64,000 bases of DNA from assembly GCA_034509735.1 (NCBI GenBank), contig JACGWO010000012.1, positions 19,621,188 to 19,685,187 of the forward strand, read 5' to 3'. Position numbers and translations under genes: made by a program. Shown here piece after piece: positions 48,034 through 60,649 of the stretch. Each line of letters begins with the position of its first letter. The first letter of the stretch is position 1. Below the pieces are notes generated by a model. The model was not told where the DNA came from, made no database searches, and saw only the letters and a list, made by a program, of their open reading frames with translations. The stretch is from Sesamum alatum. Taxonomy: Eukaryota > Streptophyta > Magnoliopsida > Lamiales > Pedaliaceae.

Positions 48034-51000
48034 TTATGGACTAGCTTCTGAAATGTTGCAGTAGAAAGTGCCTTTGGTGAACAAATCTTCTAAATTGTCA
48101 CTTGAACGGACTTGTTGATCATCAATATCACCATTCTTCTGAAGATCATGAGCGAAGAAGAATTTTGGTGAAATACATGTCACATTATCTTCATAAAAGA
48201 TCGTTGGGATAATCATATCAAATGATAATCTACAAGTCCTTCGGATGTGTCGAATCATGGATCTCAACTAAATACATTCTTCAGTTGCCTCATGTATTGA
48301 TATAATTTCTACATGATTCGATAAGGTGACTGTTATTGTTTGTTTCATTGATCGCCATGAAATTGCTCTAAGATAGCAACGTATATGCTTAATTACATTC
48401 CAATGCCTTCACGTGGGTGAAGAACTATATCTTGCTAATAATTAATAGCAAATGTCATATCAATCTTGTATGGTTAGCAAGATACATTAGTGCTCCAATT
48501 GTTCTTCATCACCTTCTCGAGGTCTAAAAGAATCCTTCTTCAACTTTAATGATCTTACAACCATTGGGGTGCTCAATGGATGTGATTGTCCATATAAATT
48601 CGGTTTAACACTTTAGCGATGTAAGCTTCTTGATACACAAGAATTCCATTCTGTAAATATTCAATTTGCAATCCAAGACAGTATTTTGTTCTTCCTAAAT
48701 CTGTCATCTCAAACTCTTCTTTTTAAGCAGTTATAGCCTTTGGAAGCTCTTCTGGAGTTCCAATAATGTTTAAGTCATCAACATAAATTGCAATTATAAC
48801 GAATTAATTTTTAGGTCTTCTCATGAAAATACATGGACAAATGGGATCATTTTTGTATTCTTCTTTCAACAAATGATCACTGGGACCATTATACCACATT
48901 CGTCCAGATTGCTTCAACCCATAAAGGGATTTATTTAATTTAATAGAATAATGTTCTCGAGAACTTGAATTGTATGCTTCGGGCAAATGCAATCCTTCAG
49001 GGAGTTTCATATAGATATCATATCAAGTGAGCCATATAGATAGACTGTAACGACATCTAGTAGACGCAAATTGGGTCCTTGTTTTACTGCCAGACTAATT
49101 AAGTACCGAAAAGTAGTTGCATCCACCACAGGGGAGTAAGCCTCTCCATAGTAAATATCGGGTCTTTGCGAAAACCCTTGAGCAAAAAGTCTTTCTTTGT
49201 GTCTAACAATTTCACCTTGCTCATTTTGTTTTCGCACAAATATCCATTTGTATCCCATTGGTTATACATCTTCAGGTGTATGGACTACAGGTCCAATAAC
49301 CTTTCGATGTACCGGCGAGTTTAATTCAGCCCCAATTGCGTCTTTCCATTTTGGCCAATCATTTCTTTGTCTGCATTCCTGAACAGACTTTGGTTCATGA
49401 TCCTCATTATCATTTATTGCAATGCTACATTATATGTAAAAATATCATCGACGATGACTTCATTTCGGTTCTAACATATTGCATTCACGACATAATTTAT
49501 AGAGATCTCATCATTTTCATGAATTTCAGGTACCTGAATTCTTCTGGAACTGACATATTAATTATGCCTAGAAACTCTTCGAGAGTTATATCCTCGATTT
49601 GGCCATCTTTATTCAAAGCTCCTTTTCCTTTTCGAGGATTTTTATCTTTGGAAAAAATAGGCCTACCTCGCTTCAAGCGTGGTTTAGGCTCATTTGCAAC
49701 ACTAAGTTGTCCGATAGGGACATCAAATTTATCGGAGCATTAGCGGCTGGAAGATGAAATTTAGTTACTCATTTGGGTCAGTAAATGCATCTGGCAGTTG
49801 ATTTGCTAGACTTTGCAAATGAAGTATCTTTTAAACTTCCAGTTCACTTTAATTAGTACGAGGATCAAGATGAAATAATGATAATTCATTTCAACTAATT
49901 TTCTTTTCCCGCTGCTTATTCTCTCCCCCAAATATTGGAAAACTAATTCATCAAAATAACAATTGGCGAATCGAGTCGTAAATAAGTCTCCTGTTAATGG
50001 TCCAAGATACTTTATTGGGGAAGGAGATCCAAATCCAACATAAATTCCCAACCTCTGTCAAGGACCCATCTTAGTGCGCAGTGGTGGAGCAATTGGAATA
50101 TATACCGCACACCCAAAAACTATTAGATGGGAAGTATTAGGTTCCTGATCAAAAACCAATTGTTGGGAGAGGATTTGTGATAACATGTTGGCCTTATGCA
50201 AATTAGGGCTGCTGCATGCAAAATAGCATGTCCCTAATAAGAAATGGGAAGTTTTGACCTCATAAGCAATGGTCTTGCAATTAATTGCAGACGTTTAATG
50301 AATGATTCTGCAAGACCATTCTATGTATGAACATGTGCTACAGGATATTCAAAATAAATTTCAATAGACAAACAATAGTCATTGAAAATTTGAGAAGTGG
50401 ATTCTCCAGCATTATCAAGGCGTATTTTCTTAATTGGATAATTAGAAAAATGTGCTCGTAATCAAATTAATTGAGCAAGCAATCTCGCAAACTCCAGGTT
50501 GTGAGATGATAACAGACACATGTGACCCTCTAATTCATGTATCAATTAAAATCATGAAATATCAAAATGGTCCACATGGTGGGTGGATTGGTCCACAAAT
50601 ATCGCCTTGTATACGTTCCAGAAATGTGAGAGATTCATTCTCTATTTTTGCTTGTGATGGTCGAATAATTAACTTTTCTTGAGAACAAGCAACATATGAG
50701 AAATTACTGGATTGAAGAATCTGATGGCTTTTCAATGTATGTCCATATGAATTCTCAATTATTTTCGCATCATAATTGATCCGGGATGGTCTAACCGGTC
50801 ATGCCAAACAACAAACTTATTATAATTCGTAAACTTCTGGTTTACGATATCATGAGTTTCAATTGTACTAATATATGTACAAACTAGAAGAAAATGTCGA
50901 TAATTTTTTCAATATGCATTTCTTCCCCGAGATAACACTTGTGATTAAGAGATACTCAATATCTCTTGATTTATTGTCTTAATATGATATCCATTTCGAC

Positions 51001-51240
51001 GAATATCCTTAAAGCTTAGAAGGTTTCTTTGAGACTTGGTGGAATAAAGTGCATCATCAATATAAAATTGTGTTCCACCGAGTAACAATACATTGGGTGT
51101 TCTGGAGCTCTCAATTAACTTTACACTACCGGATATAGTACTAACATTAGCTTCTTGAATTACTAAATAAGAAAAGTACTTCTTATCTTTAAATATTGTG
51201 TGCGTTTGCAGCACAATCAGCAAGATACATATCTTAACTA
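48034..51240 (-). pseudogene. Pol relic of the 246-bp-LTR copia
   Basis: Minus-strand pieces in transcription order. GAG-pre-integrase/protease region is at 51223-50945 (THTIFKDKKYFSYL, ALYSTKSQRNLLSFKDIRRN). Integrase runs about 50700-50050 with many stops. The linker is at 50051-49806 (GIYVGFGSPSPIKYLGPLTG). RT is at 49258-48750 (GYKWIFVRKQNEQGEIVRHK, NKSLYGLKQSGRMWYN, catalytic YVDDLNIIG). The RNase H end is at 48267-48034 (IFYEDNVTCI, SSDNLEDLFTKG). Every fragment is in a different frame or ends in stops. The LTRs are far better conserved than this coding part, so the copy may have moved in trans as a defective element. Confidence 0.8.
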
Positions 51241-52049
51241 TTAATGTTAGTGCTAACCAACCGGATACTCATTCTTGACTAAAACATGACAAAGTATCAA
51301 ACTCACATTAGAATATGCTATTAACGAGAAACAATGATATAAATAAGTTCTTCATCATCGAAGGGAACATACAAGATACAAAATTCGCAATACTAAACAA
51401 GAAATAAGAAATTTATTTCTGAATACTTTCATCACCAATCAAGTGATCAATTTTTTTTTATCGTTTCTCCCAAATTATTATCGTCAAATGCAGTTCTGCG
51501 TAAAGGACCCATGATAGATAGTTTATTCCAAAAACGTCAAGAGCATTGAAATTCAATTTTATAAGATTGACCATATTACACAAGTTAATATGCACTTTTA
51601 GCATAACATTCACATATACACATAAGTGGAATCAAATGTATTACACACAGATATGAACTAAAAGTGACATAAAAAGAACTAACAATTAGAATCAAATAAG
51701 TTGTCATGTAATTGATTTGGACTATCTATGACATGAGTACATGGTATTAAATATATTAAAAATTAATACTATACAAATAACAATTAAATGGGATTCATGA
51801 CAAATTTTATTTTGTCAATCATTACATTTTATTTCATATAATAATACTAATAAAACATTTAAAATCATGTATATAGGCATATGAAGGATATCTATGTTGG
51901 TGAAGTAAATAAATAAATAAATGACCTCAAGTTAACCAAAAAGAATGGAATCACAATATATATATATATATACACCATGATATCAAATAATTGAATACCT
52001 TTAAATAAATAAATGAAGAAGCTTCGGGCTTCTTAAATCAAGCAATTAT

Positions 52050-52305
52050 CTCAAATCACTTCAGGTGAAAAATTAATAGTTATATTTTAATCATCGCTTC
52101 AAGGATGATAATGCAGATAATTGGTATCGAATATTTCACCTACTGCTGGAGGTAATTTACTCATTACTTACTTCGGGAAGCAATGGGACTTTATAATACA
52201 CATCCACTTCAGGGGATGAAATTAAGAATTATATGCCTACTTCTGGAGGCAATATCAGTTATGATAAATCCATTATTTATATATGTCCACTTCAGGGGGC
52301 AATAA
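52050..52305. repeat. Degenerate ACTTCAGG repeats in the copia leader
   Basis: Seven copies of a motif like CCACTTCAGGGGGCAAT (about 52057, 52094, 52141, 52168, 52204, 52238, 52287) at spacings of 27-49 bases in the leader between 5' LTR and pol. No gag is recognisable between 51240 and 52590. Confidence 0.65.
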
Positions 52306-52576
52306 AGTGTATGAAATATGATTATTCATATCTCATTATTGAATATACAAGAATAATATTATATACAAGGTTTAAGGGTCTTCGGTAAAAGCTTACAAGC
52401 AATTATGGAATGATATAAAATCTTTAGATAGAATGTATAAGTCCCAGAACCTCAAAACGAATATGATCAGAAAACATACAAGCTTGAATATGCAACCATA
52501 AGCTTCTCTTAAAAAATTAAATCTTACTACAATGATCTCCTTGATGATTAGATGGAGCTAGTCTTGAAAATGTAAA

Positions 52577-52592
52577 GCTCTCGTGCTGATAA
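52577..52592 (-). other. Primer-binding site, TATCAGCACGAG type
   Basis: The minus strand reads GTTATCAGCACGAGAGC two to three bases inside the 5' LTR. It differs from the TGGTATCAGAGC form seen at 22368-22380. This variant recurs in plant copia elements, from memory, and was not checked. Confidence 0.6.
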
Positions 52593-52594
52593 CG

Positions 52595-52840
52595 TGTGAT
52601 GAAACTAATATATAATTGCAACAATATGAGAACTAGAATTGAGAGGAAAGAATATAGTATTCTTATATTATTTCTCCTTGTCATTATACAAATAAAATGG
52701 CCTATTTATAGGCTCCAAGATTACAACTAAAAGTCTCATCTTTGATGAGGGGAGATGAACTACAAGAGTTTATAATTTATAAGAGAATTCAAAGAGTATG
52801 GGAGATGAAGATGACATCCACAACTTTAAATATCATAACA
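52595..52840 (-). repeat. 5' LTR of the 246-bp-LTR copia
   Basis: Near-identical to 36596-36841. Followed on the right by the target duplication ATAAA and on the left by the primer-binding site. Confidence 0.9.
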
Positions 52841-52960
52841 ATAAAAGTTAAATATACAAATAAATAAGAACAATATTTTGGTACTCGATACGATTTCGTA
52901 AAATGACACTAAAAGTCAAAATCAAACTAATGCCAAACTTTTTCACAAGAATAAAAGGGT

Positions 52961-53178
52961 AAATTACATTAAACCCCATAAGGTTAGGCCCAATTACATA
53001 AATACCCCATGTCTTTTGTGAAATTATAACTACACTCCCTGAGGGGCATTAGTGTAATATTTTTCAGGGGGTATTAGTGTAATTTTTGCCTTTGAATAGG
53101 GGGTGTAGCTATAATTTTAATAAAAATAAGGAATGTTTGTGTATTTTGATCTAACCTCAAGGGGTGTCACTGTAATTT
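52961..53178. repeat. MITE-like element, family 4, copy 1
   Basis: Starts GGGTAAATTACATTAAACCCC and ends with the mirror GGGTGTCACTGTAATTTATTC. The middle folds back around 'TTAGTGTAAT'. A relative is at 62592-62860. Confidence 0.6.
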
Positions 53179-53498
53179 ATTCAAAATAAAAAAAATCGAA
53201 TATCAAATTGAATTTTTCAACTCAATTATGATTTCGATACGTACAGAATTTTCGATCCTATCAAACTATAAACACCCCTAATTTTATACGTATGATAAAT
53301 ATGTATAAAATATAATATAAGATGAAAATATAAATTTGTGATGAAGAATTCAATCCACTCGTAATATGGTTGGCAATTTAAACTTGATGGTTCAAGAGCC
53401 GTTCGATTCTTTTGTCGATGTTGTGGGTCCCATCTGCAGAGTGGTTCACCTGCACTACACAGCTCTCATAACTAGGATTTCAGCAAGTCCGAACTTGT

Positions 53499-53860
53499 AA
53501 ATTACACTTTTGGTCCCTGTACTTTGGGCCAAAATTAATTTTGGCCCATAAATTTTTTGAAATACGATTTTGGTCTTTAATTTTTACAAATTGTTACTGT
53601 TTGGTCCAATCGTCTGAATTGAGGTTAAAAATGTTAAGAATGAGGGAATCGAATGGACCAAAATTATAATAATAAAGATTAAGGACCAAAATCGTGTTTC
53701 GAAAAGTTTAGAAACCAAACTCATAACAGTTTATAAAAATTAAGAACCAAAATCATAACAATTTATAAAAGTTATGGATCGAAATCGTGTCGAAAAGCGT
53801 GGGGACCACAATCAATTTTGATACAAAGTATAAAAACCAAAAGTGTAATTTACCTATATT
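53499..53860. repeat. MITE-like element, family 3, copy 1
   Basis: Left end GTAAATTACACTTTTGGTCC, right end CCAAAAGTGTAATTTACC: perfect inverted termini of about 18 bp extending imperfectly much further. Collinear with 61383-61722. No coding capacity. Confidence 0.7.
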
Positions 53861-54313
53861 GTATTCCAAATTCTGTTATATTATTTATTTAATTAACATA
53901 TACACATATGTTTGAGTGTATAAAAATTACGTCATATATATTACATGTAATAGAAGACGAGATATAAAAAATTCATGAAGCAAATTCCAACTAATTAGAA
54001 AGATATGGTTGATGAACAAAGAAAAGAATGACAAATACAGCTTCTGAAATTAGCAATTTCACATCCTCAACTGGGAACTCATGAAACCAACAACAGAACT
54101 ACTACCAATTTTCTGCTGCTGCCCCTCTACACTCAGACAATGAATTTTCTGTTTCAAATCATATTTCATCTCCTTTTCTTTTTAATATACACACGTCACG
54201 TATATAAAGATGAAGTCATGTATTTTATTTAGGGAAAACTTTTATACTCGTGGCGTGTGTATGTTGAATGGAGTAGGAAATGAAATACGATTTGTAACAG
54301 AAAATTCACTCCG
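53861..54313. other. Downstream of the HOTHEAD-like gene
   Basis: AT-rich; includes the probable 3' untranslated region of the minus-strand gene ending at 54314. No other gene seen. Confidence 0.45.
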
Positions 54314-56698
54314 CTACACTCCAGCTGCTTTGCCTAATCTCTCCCTCAATATCTTGACTCCCATGTACCGGCCCATCATCATGACCGTGGCCTGAGGATT
54401 AGTCCCCGGGGAGTCGTAGAACGTCGATCCATCGACCACACGCAGCCGCTCGACTCCAAGAACCCTGTAGTCCGGGCCGACAACCTTCCCCACATGGCAC
54501 CCTCCATGATAGTGCCAAATAGTGATCACAGTATCTTTGCAGAACTGCTCAAGGGACTTTGTGTCATTGGTGTGCTTTGGTATGAGGTTGACATTGGCCA
54601 CAACACTCATGTTCAACAACTTGTCTGTCGTTTTCTTGTCGATCTTCGTGTAGTTTGTGAAGTGTTTCGACCTCAACATCTTCTCCACGATGCGTATACC
54701 GTCCACACACCGTGCCACATCGGCCGGATGGCTGAAGTAGTTGAAGGTGATCGAAGGGTTGTCGTCGACGTTCGTGTTTGTGAGGCTGATTTGGCCTTTT
54801 GACAGGGGCCTGGCTATCTTTTCTAGGATGAAGCCTCCCATGAATGCTTCATGCGGAAGGTTCCGTTTGCTTCGCCGGTAGGCGTGGATCGCTGCGTGCG
54901 TTCGTTGCTTCGGTGCGATCGTCGAAAGCTGACCTATCTGTTACACATAACCAGATTCAAATTCAGACAATGTAAGCATTAATTCTTGGCTAATTCAATG
55001 CGACTGTTCAACTCACTTGAAAATCGTTAGATCATACACACTGATATCAATCAACATCACATCAATCATATTATGATGTAACTCACCTCAGCTGAAGCAA
55101 TTCCATGATCCCAATGAATGCTATCGGACGACTGTCCGAAACCACTGCTGGCCTCAATATACACTCCCAACTTGGTAATCCCCACGGTCTGAATCAACGA
55201 CTGCTCAATCGGCCCGTTAGTAGGCACAAAAATCGTGTTGAGCGGGTTATCGACCATGTCCTTCCCAACAAACTCATTCTCAAGCACCATAGGAATGTTG
55301 GACTTCTCGAGCTCTGCCTTCGGGCCAATTCCACTCAGCAGCAGCAAATGAGGACTCCCAATTGCACCCGACGACACGATGACTTCACTACCGGCCCTGT
55401 TCGACAGAACTGCCCTGTGCATCATCCCATTTTCGTCCTTGAACACAACTCCAATTGCCTTAGGCCTTTTCCCTGTCAAGTACAAGAACAGTCACATATA
55501 GCATTACAAAGAGTCATTAAACAATCCAAAATTTGAATAACTTTCCCTTTCTCTTCTGAACTACCTGACTTGTCAAACTCGATTTTCTGAACCGTGGCAT
55601 GTATTAAAACATGGAGGTTATCGGGATTGGCAGAGGCCAGAAGCTCAGCAGCCGTGTGGCGACGCCCAAACTTGTCGAAGATCGTTCCACCAACTTTTGT
55701 TCCGTATTTGTGATCATATGTGAATCCATTGAACGGCGAAATTCCAACTTCTAGCAGCCCGTCTCTTACTGCTTTCTGCCACGGCATGAGCCGTGGCTGA
55801 TGCACGATCTGCTCCTCGATCCACGGGTATGATTCGTTCACTAGTTTATCGTCCCAACCAACGCTCTTGATGTAACTACAAGTCCACGGATCCCATCAAG
55901 TCAAAAAAAATTGATACAGTATGTTGTTACAACTCACAAGTCACATCAGTGCACGATTCATGAGGAGCTAAAGTACAACTTTAAATATTGATCTTTCTCG
56001 CTCATAACTTAAATCAATCACAAAATAAGTATAATAATTAAACATAAACAAACGCATCGGAGTTTTACCTTGCGCTTGCCCGAGTGTAAAATCCAGCATT
56101 GATGGCAGTACCTCCGCCCAACACCCTAGCCCGGGAATTAAACACGCCGTCGGTGGAGACAAACATCTGCGACGCCGACGTCGCCGAGACATCCGCCAGG
56201 GAGATGTGGAAGTTCTGCATGAATGAAACGTTTGCATTCGCAAACGGCGTACCCCCTCTCTCCAGCAGCAAAACGCTGTAGTTCCGGGAGAGGGTGGCGG
56301 CGAGGGGGCACCCCGCTGTGCCCCCGCCGACTACTATGTAGTCGTAGCCCCCTTCGCCGCCGGGCTGGGCGTGCCACGCGGCGGAGGACGGCGGGGGCGA
56401 GAATGAACTGGCGGGTCTGATGAAGGGGTACCGATAATATCCCGCCGGATGTTCATCCTGCATGCCTGCAACAGTCCACTCCAACATCAATTTCGTTCTT
56501 GATTTCAGAAATATAAATATGCATACACACACACGCACACGTGTTTGTGCGTGTAATATGGAATTATATATATATGAAGGAGGAGCGAGAAAGAAGAGAG
56601 AGAGAGTAAGAACCTTGACAGAATGAGAGCACAGTGGTGATCCACACAACTACATACAAGTAGAGAGATGCAGAGTCACCACTACAAACCAAAGCCAT
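54314..56698 (-). CDS. HOTHEAD-like GMC (FAD) oxidoreductase
   Basis: Five exons with GT-AG borders: 56698-56614, 56465-56069, 55875-55565, 55472-55087 and 54937-54314. Together they make 1803 nt, 600 residues, with matching phases and no internal stop. Residues 1-29 are a signal peptide (LYLYVVVWITTVLSFCQG). FAD-binding GGGTAGCP lies at 75-82 after YDYIVV. The flavin-region RVLGGGTAINAGFYTRAS is kept. The second GMC signature is SSGAIGSPHLLLLSGIGP. Catalytic HYHGG is near 535-539 and NPQAT at 573-577. Arabidopsis HOTHEAD oxidises long-chain omega-hydroxy fatty acids for cutin and prevents organ fusion. Relatives are annotated as mandelonitrile-lyase-like. Substrate here is inferred only from family likeness. 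The protein is expected in the secretory pathway. It looks complete and functional. Confidence 0.93.
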
Positions 56699-56880
56699 TT
56701 GTTGGCCACAAACACACACACAAAAACTTCAAGAAAAAAAAACACACAACACACAGTAGCTAGTTCAAATCCCTCTCTCTGGAGGGATCTCTCTGATCTT
56801 GATGTGGCTTCCACTGATTGGTGCCTTGTTCTCTGTGCATGTATGTAAGAAGCATTTTACACACACTCACCCACATATAT

Positions 56881-56902
56881 ATATATATTTATATATATTT
56901 CT
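56881..56902 (-). promoter_or_regulatory. Possible TATA box of the HOTHEAD-like gene
   Basis: The coding strand reads AATATATATAAATATATATA about 190 bases before the ATG, a plausible distance for TATA plus leader. The region is a simple repeat, so this may be coincidental. Confidence 0.4.
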
Positions 56903-57967
56903 CAAAAGGGTTGACACGACTGAATTTTCTATTGCAAATTCCAACTGTTTTTACTTAATTACTCCACCTAAATATACACGTCGCGTATGGAAAACATTTT
57001 CTTCAAACATGCAGAAGAAAACGGCTTTCACGCACAACGTGTGTGTATAACGATTGGTACACAACGTCCAACACAATATCGATCAATTTATAATAGATGA
57101 TTCGGACTGAATTTACATGCATGCCCTTTGGCTATGGTATGCATGCATTGATCATAGGGGTAATTATAGTGCTTGTACAATAATTTTAGGTGGGTGCTTT
57201 TGTAATTTATTTTTTTTAAAAAAAAAAAATTGCAGCAGGTGGTATAGTTAATGTCACAGAAATCCCAACTGGGAAAAATGGCATTTAATGGTGGAAATTA
57301 ATGTTGCAGTTGGTGAGGAGATGAATGCTTGCTATATATATAAATCTTTATATTTATTTGTCATTTTTATTTATTTACTTATTTATTTATTTATTTGGGG
57401 TGATGGAAGTACATGTGGACACCTACAAAAGCCAGCTGCATTTTCTGCTCACACTCTCATATATGGCAGGGAACCTTTATGTCAAGCCAACAGAGCTATT
57501 TATGTGTGTACATTTATATAGGATTAACTGTATTTTTAGTTCTGTAATTAATACAGTCATTTGGTATTTTATTTTTGTATGTTTTAGGGTTATAAATTAA
57601 ATGGTTTTCACCTTTTTTTAATTTTGTAATTCCAAAATAAAATTGATCGAGATTTTTAAAATTGGCTCGAATTATTATGACGTGACAACATGCTACGTCG
57701 ACTTTTTATGTTTCTTTAACATTAGCCATCACTTGCCTTGTCATTATAATTTAGTCAGTAAGATGTGTTTTCTCAATTTTTAACTGGCACGTGCCACTTT
57801 CCGGTTAATTTTGAAAATTCAAGCGAAATTTATCTTGAAATCGCGAAATTAGAAAAGGTGAAGGACCCGTTTATAACTCTAACAAGTTACGGGACTAAAA
57901 TGATATAGGGGTATAATTAGAGAAGTAAAAATGCAATTAAGCCCATGTATATATGTGTGTGTAAATA
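56903..57967. other. Intergenic upstream of the HOTHEAD-like gene
   Basis: No gene. Contains a TTTA repeat near 57370-57395. From about 57520 to 57955 it has the style of the neighbouring inverted-repeat elements (TTAACTGTATTTTTAGTTC at the left, roughly mirrored by AAAAATGCAATTAAGCCC at the right), possibly a further decayed copy. Confidence 0.45.
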
Positions 57968-58440
57968 CGGAAAAATTGCATTTGCGTCCCATAACTTACA
58001 CCGTTTTTTATTTTGGTCTCATTAATTTTTGACGTATCAATTTTGGTCACATAAGTCCACAAACATTGCAATTTTAGTCCCATTAATAAAATCCGTTAAA
58101 ATTTTAACGGTGCAAGTTATGGGACGTAAAATGCAATTCCGTTAAAATTTTAACCGGAAGTGCACGTGCTCCGTTAAGTCCATAAGTCACATCTAATGAA
58201 TGTTGCGATTTTAGTCCCACAAGTCCACAAACATTGCAATTTTAGTCCCATTAGTCCACAAACGTTGCAATTTTGATCACATGCATATGCTCCTTCCGTT
58301 AAAATTTTAACGGGTTTCGTCAATGGGACTAAAATTGCAACGTTTTGTAAACTTATGGGACTAAAATTGCTACGTCAAAAATTAATGGGACCAAAATCAC
58401 AAACGGTGTAAGTTATGAGACGTAAAATGCAATTTTTCCG
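57968..58440. repeat. Fold-back element with long inverted ends
   Basis: 473 bp. Left end CGGAAAAATTGCATTTGCGT and right end ACGTAAAATGCAATTTTTCCG. The inverted similarity continues for about 100 bp on each side, with repeated 'ATTTTAGTCCCAT' phrases inside. No target duplication could be identified. Confidence 0.75.
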
Positions 58441-59005
58441 ACACTTTTGTGTGTATAGTATTGTTATATGTATATGTTTATGTATATATCTTGATAGATA
58501 GATGATTTTATTTTGGTCCGAGCATAAAATTAACTGTTTGCTGCTTTCTCAGTTTATCAGCTGTTTTAATGGAGGTTCATGTGAGTTGTGAATTATCTAT
58601 AGCCATGCATGCATGCTTCCTTTAAAAAAAAATTGAAATGCCCATTTTACCCTCACTATTGCTCGTATTTACCTTCTTTTTTCAATTTGATTAGTACTAA
58701 TTAATTAATTATAGTGAAAAAGGTGAGAATGTTAGTCATTTTAGGGCTTATGAAGCAATTTTAAATGAGGTAATAAAATGATTTCTTCCCGTTGTCCGTA
58801 CGTATGTTTATTTTATCAATAAGTTTATGTACTTGTACGACACTATTATTATTAGTAGTAGTAGTAGTACTAATAATTAGATTAGTTGATGTACTTTTCT
58901 AGCTCATCTACATTAGTCGGCTATTTAATTCTAGTAAATCATTTGAAATTCTTGTGAATTAATAGTCTTTGTGTATAGATAATACGTGAATTATATATTT
59001 CTAGT
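58441..59005. other. Intergenic
   Basis: AT-rich; a short AGT repeat near 58853-58868. The last five bases, CTAGT, are the target duplication of the solo LTR. Confidence 0.5.
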
Positions 59006-59748
59006 TGATGCGTACCAAAGTCCAGCAGTACTATAATGGTCGAAGAATTTTCAATGAAATTCTAAGTCAAAGGAGGACTAACCTGCAAAATGGAGATTAG
59101 CACTCCAATGCTTAAGTCAGTAATGATTATACTGAATAAATAATGGGAAAACTTGGAATAACATAAAAATAAGGGTTGAATATGATGGAATGATAAAATT
59201 TTTTGGCGTGCAAAAATGAGCTAAAAAGTCGCTAAAAACAAGAGATAATGAGAGTGAGAGTGTGAGACACTTTGTTACCAAAATGATTGCACAAAGCTTC
59301 AGGTTTTAGGCAGTTGTAGAGCAAGATCCGAAAAATAGTTAGGGTCGTTAGAATAATGCGCGTGTTAGCTAAATAACAAAAAAATCGGTTAGAGGTTTGG
59401 ACTTTCTAGACAAAGATATAACCTTTTAACTGAGTCTTACCTAGTCAATCCATTTACCTGTTGCTTGAGGTGTTGATTCCAGCCTGACGTGGAATTAGTT
59501 GAAGATTTTTTAGCATGACTTGTCTTATGATATCATAAATATGTGTGACGTGTTGTCCCTGTTGTATGTTGAATCGCCTTGCTGGATTGAGTTAGTTTCT
59601 TGGGCCTGCCAGGATAGAAAGATAAAACAGACCATGAGCTTGATACCTTGCTCAGAGGCCAGTAAGGTCAGGCCTGCTAGGTTGCCTGGTGAGGGCCCAC
59701 CTCTTTATCTTTGGGCTTTCAGGAAAAAAAAATAGTGAGGGGGCATCA
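59006..59748 (-). mobile_element. Solo LTR of the gypsy family
   Basis: 743 bp from TGATGCGTAC to GGGGGCATCA, flanked on both sides by the perfect 5-bp duplication CTAGT (59001-59005 and 59749-59753), with no internal element sequence. It aligns in the same orientation with the 3' LTR at 659-1430. It is the usual product of recombination between the two LTRs of one element. Confidence 0.9.
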
Positions 59749-60649
59749 CTAGTAAATCACAATAAACCCATTACAGAAAAATTGATTATCTCCTACATTA
59801 ATCACTACAGCTTAAAAATCATGACAAATTAATATTATCCACTGAGACTAAACAAAATCAATGCGAAAACTGGAGTAATTTTAGCCATGTCAATCAACAA
59901 TGCAAAACATTTGTCATATATATATATATATATAGTTTTAGCTTTAGTTAATGTTTTGATTTTATTTGCAGAAACAATTTTTAATAGTCGTATGTTCAGC
60001 CGTGATTAATCAATATTCGATATAATTTTTTACTTTTGACTATAGAAATTAATCATAACAAAAAATTATATTTTTTCTTGACCCTTACGAAACAAAAAAT
60101 GCTCAAAAGGTTATATAAAAATTAGGCACCTTCTTATTATAATTATTAATTCTTTTCTTTTTCAGAAAAAAAAATGGCATACGTTGTTTAACCTCTTTTA
60201 ACATGAGAAGATCATAAAAATACCCAAAAAAAAATCATGTCATTTATTTTCCTTTTTCCTAATTTTTTCACCTCCTTCTTGACTACTAAAGGACAAACAA
60301 TATGATATATAATTAATGTTCCCAATTATGATTGACATAAATATATCAATCGGTTCATAATTAACAATGTGTTGGAATTTGTGGTCTTGAGTGAGACAAT
60401 ATTGATAATTAAGTACTATATATACTTTAATTATTTTGCATTAATTGTCCAACAGCAACTAGGACAATAAACAATTAAGAATTAAAGAAAATTGTAGTTT
60501 TGTTTGGATTAAACGGCTAAAATATTGCATGCAATTAACAAATTTTATTGACTAATTTCACACATTAATTTAAACTCCAGCCCTTAAAAATGCTTAAGAT
60601 TAAGTTTTGTAAGTGCCCATGTGATATGGATAGGAAGCTAAATTAAGGA

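Larger units (their letters stand above)
36596..52840 (-). mobile_element. Ty1/copia element hosting a CACTA transposon
   Basis: Two 246-bp LTRs (36596-36841 and 52595-52840) in direct orientation flank the element, which is bounded by the 5-bp target duplication ATAAA (36591-36595 and 52841-52845). Removing the nested CACTA and one copy of its 3-bp duplication leaves about 5.3 kb, a normal copia size. A primer-binding site and purine tract at the expected places set the minus orientation. Pol is strongly decayed and gag is not recognisable. The two LTRs differ at roughly six positions, about 97.5 percent identity. Confidence 0.9.

Noticed and set aside
57288..57600. Two overlapping frames rich in Tyr, Leu and Ile
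   Set aside because: They derive from TTTA repeats and have no start context, domain or splice structure.
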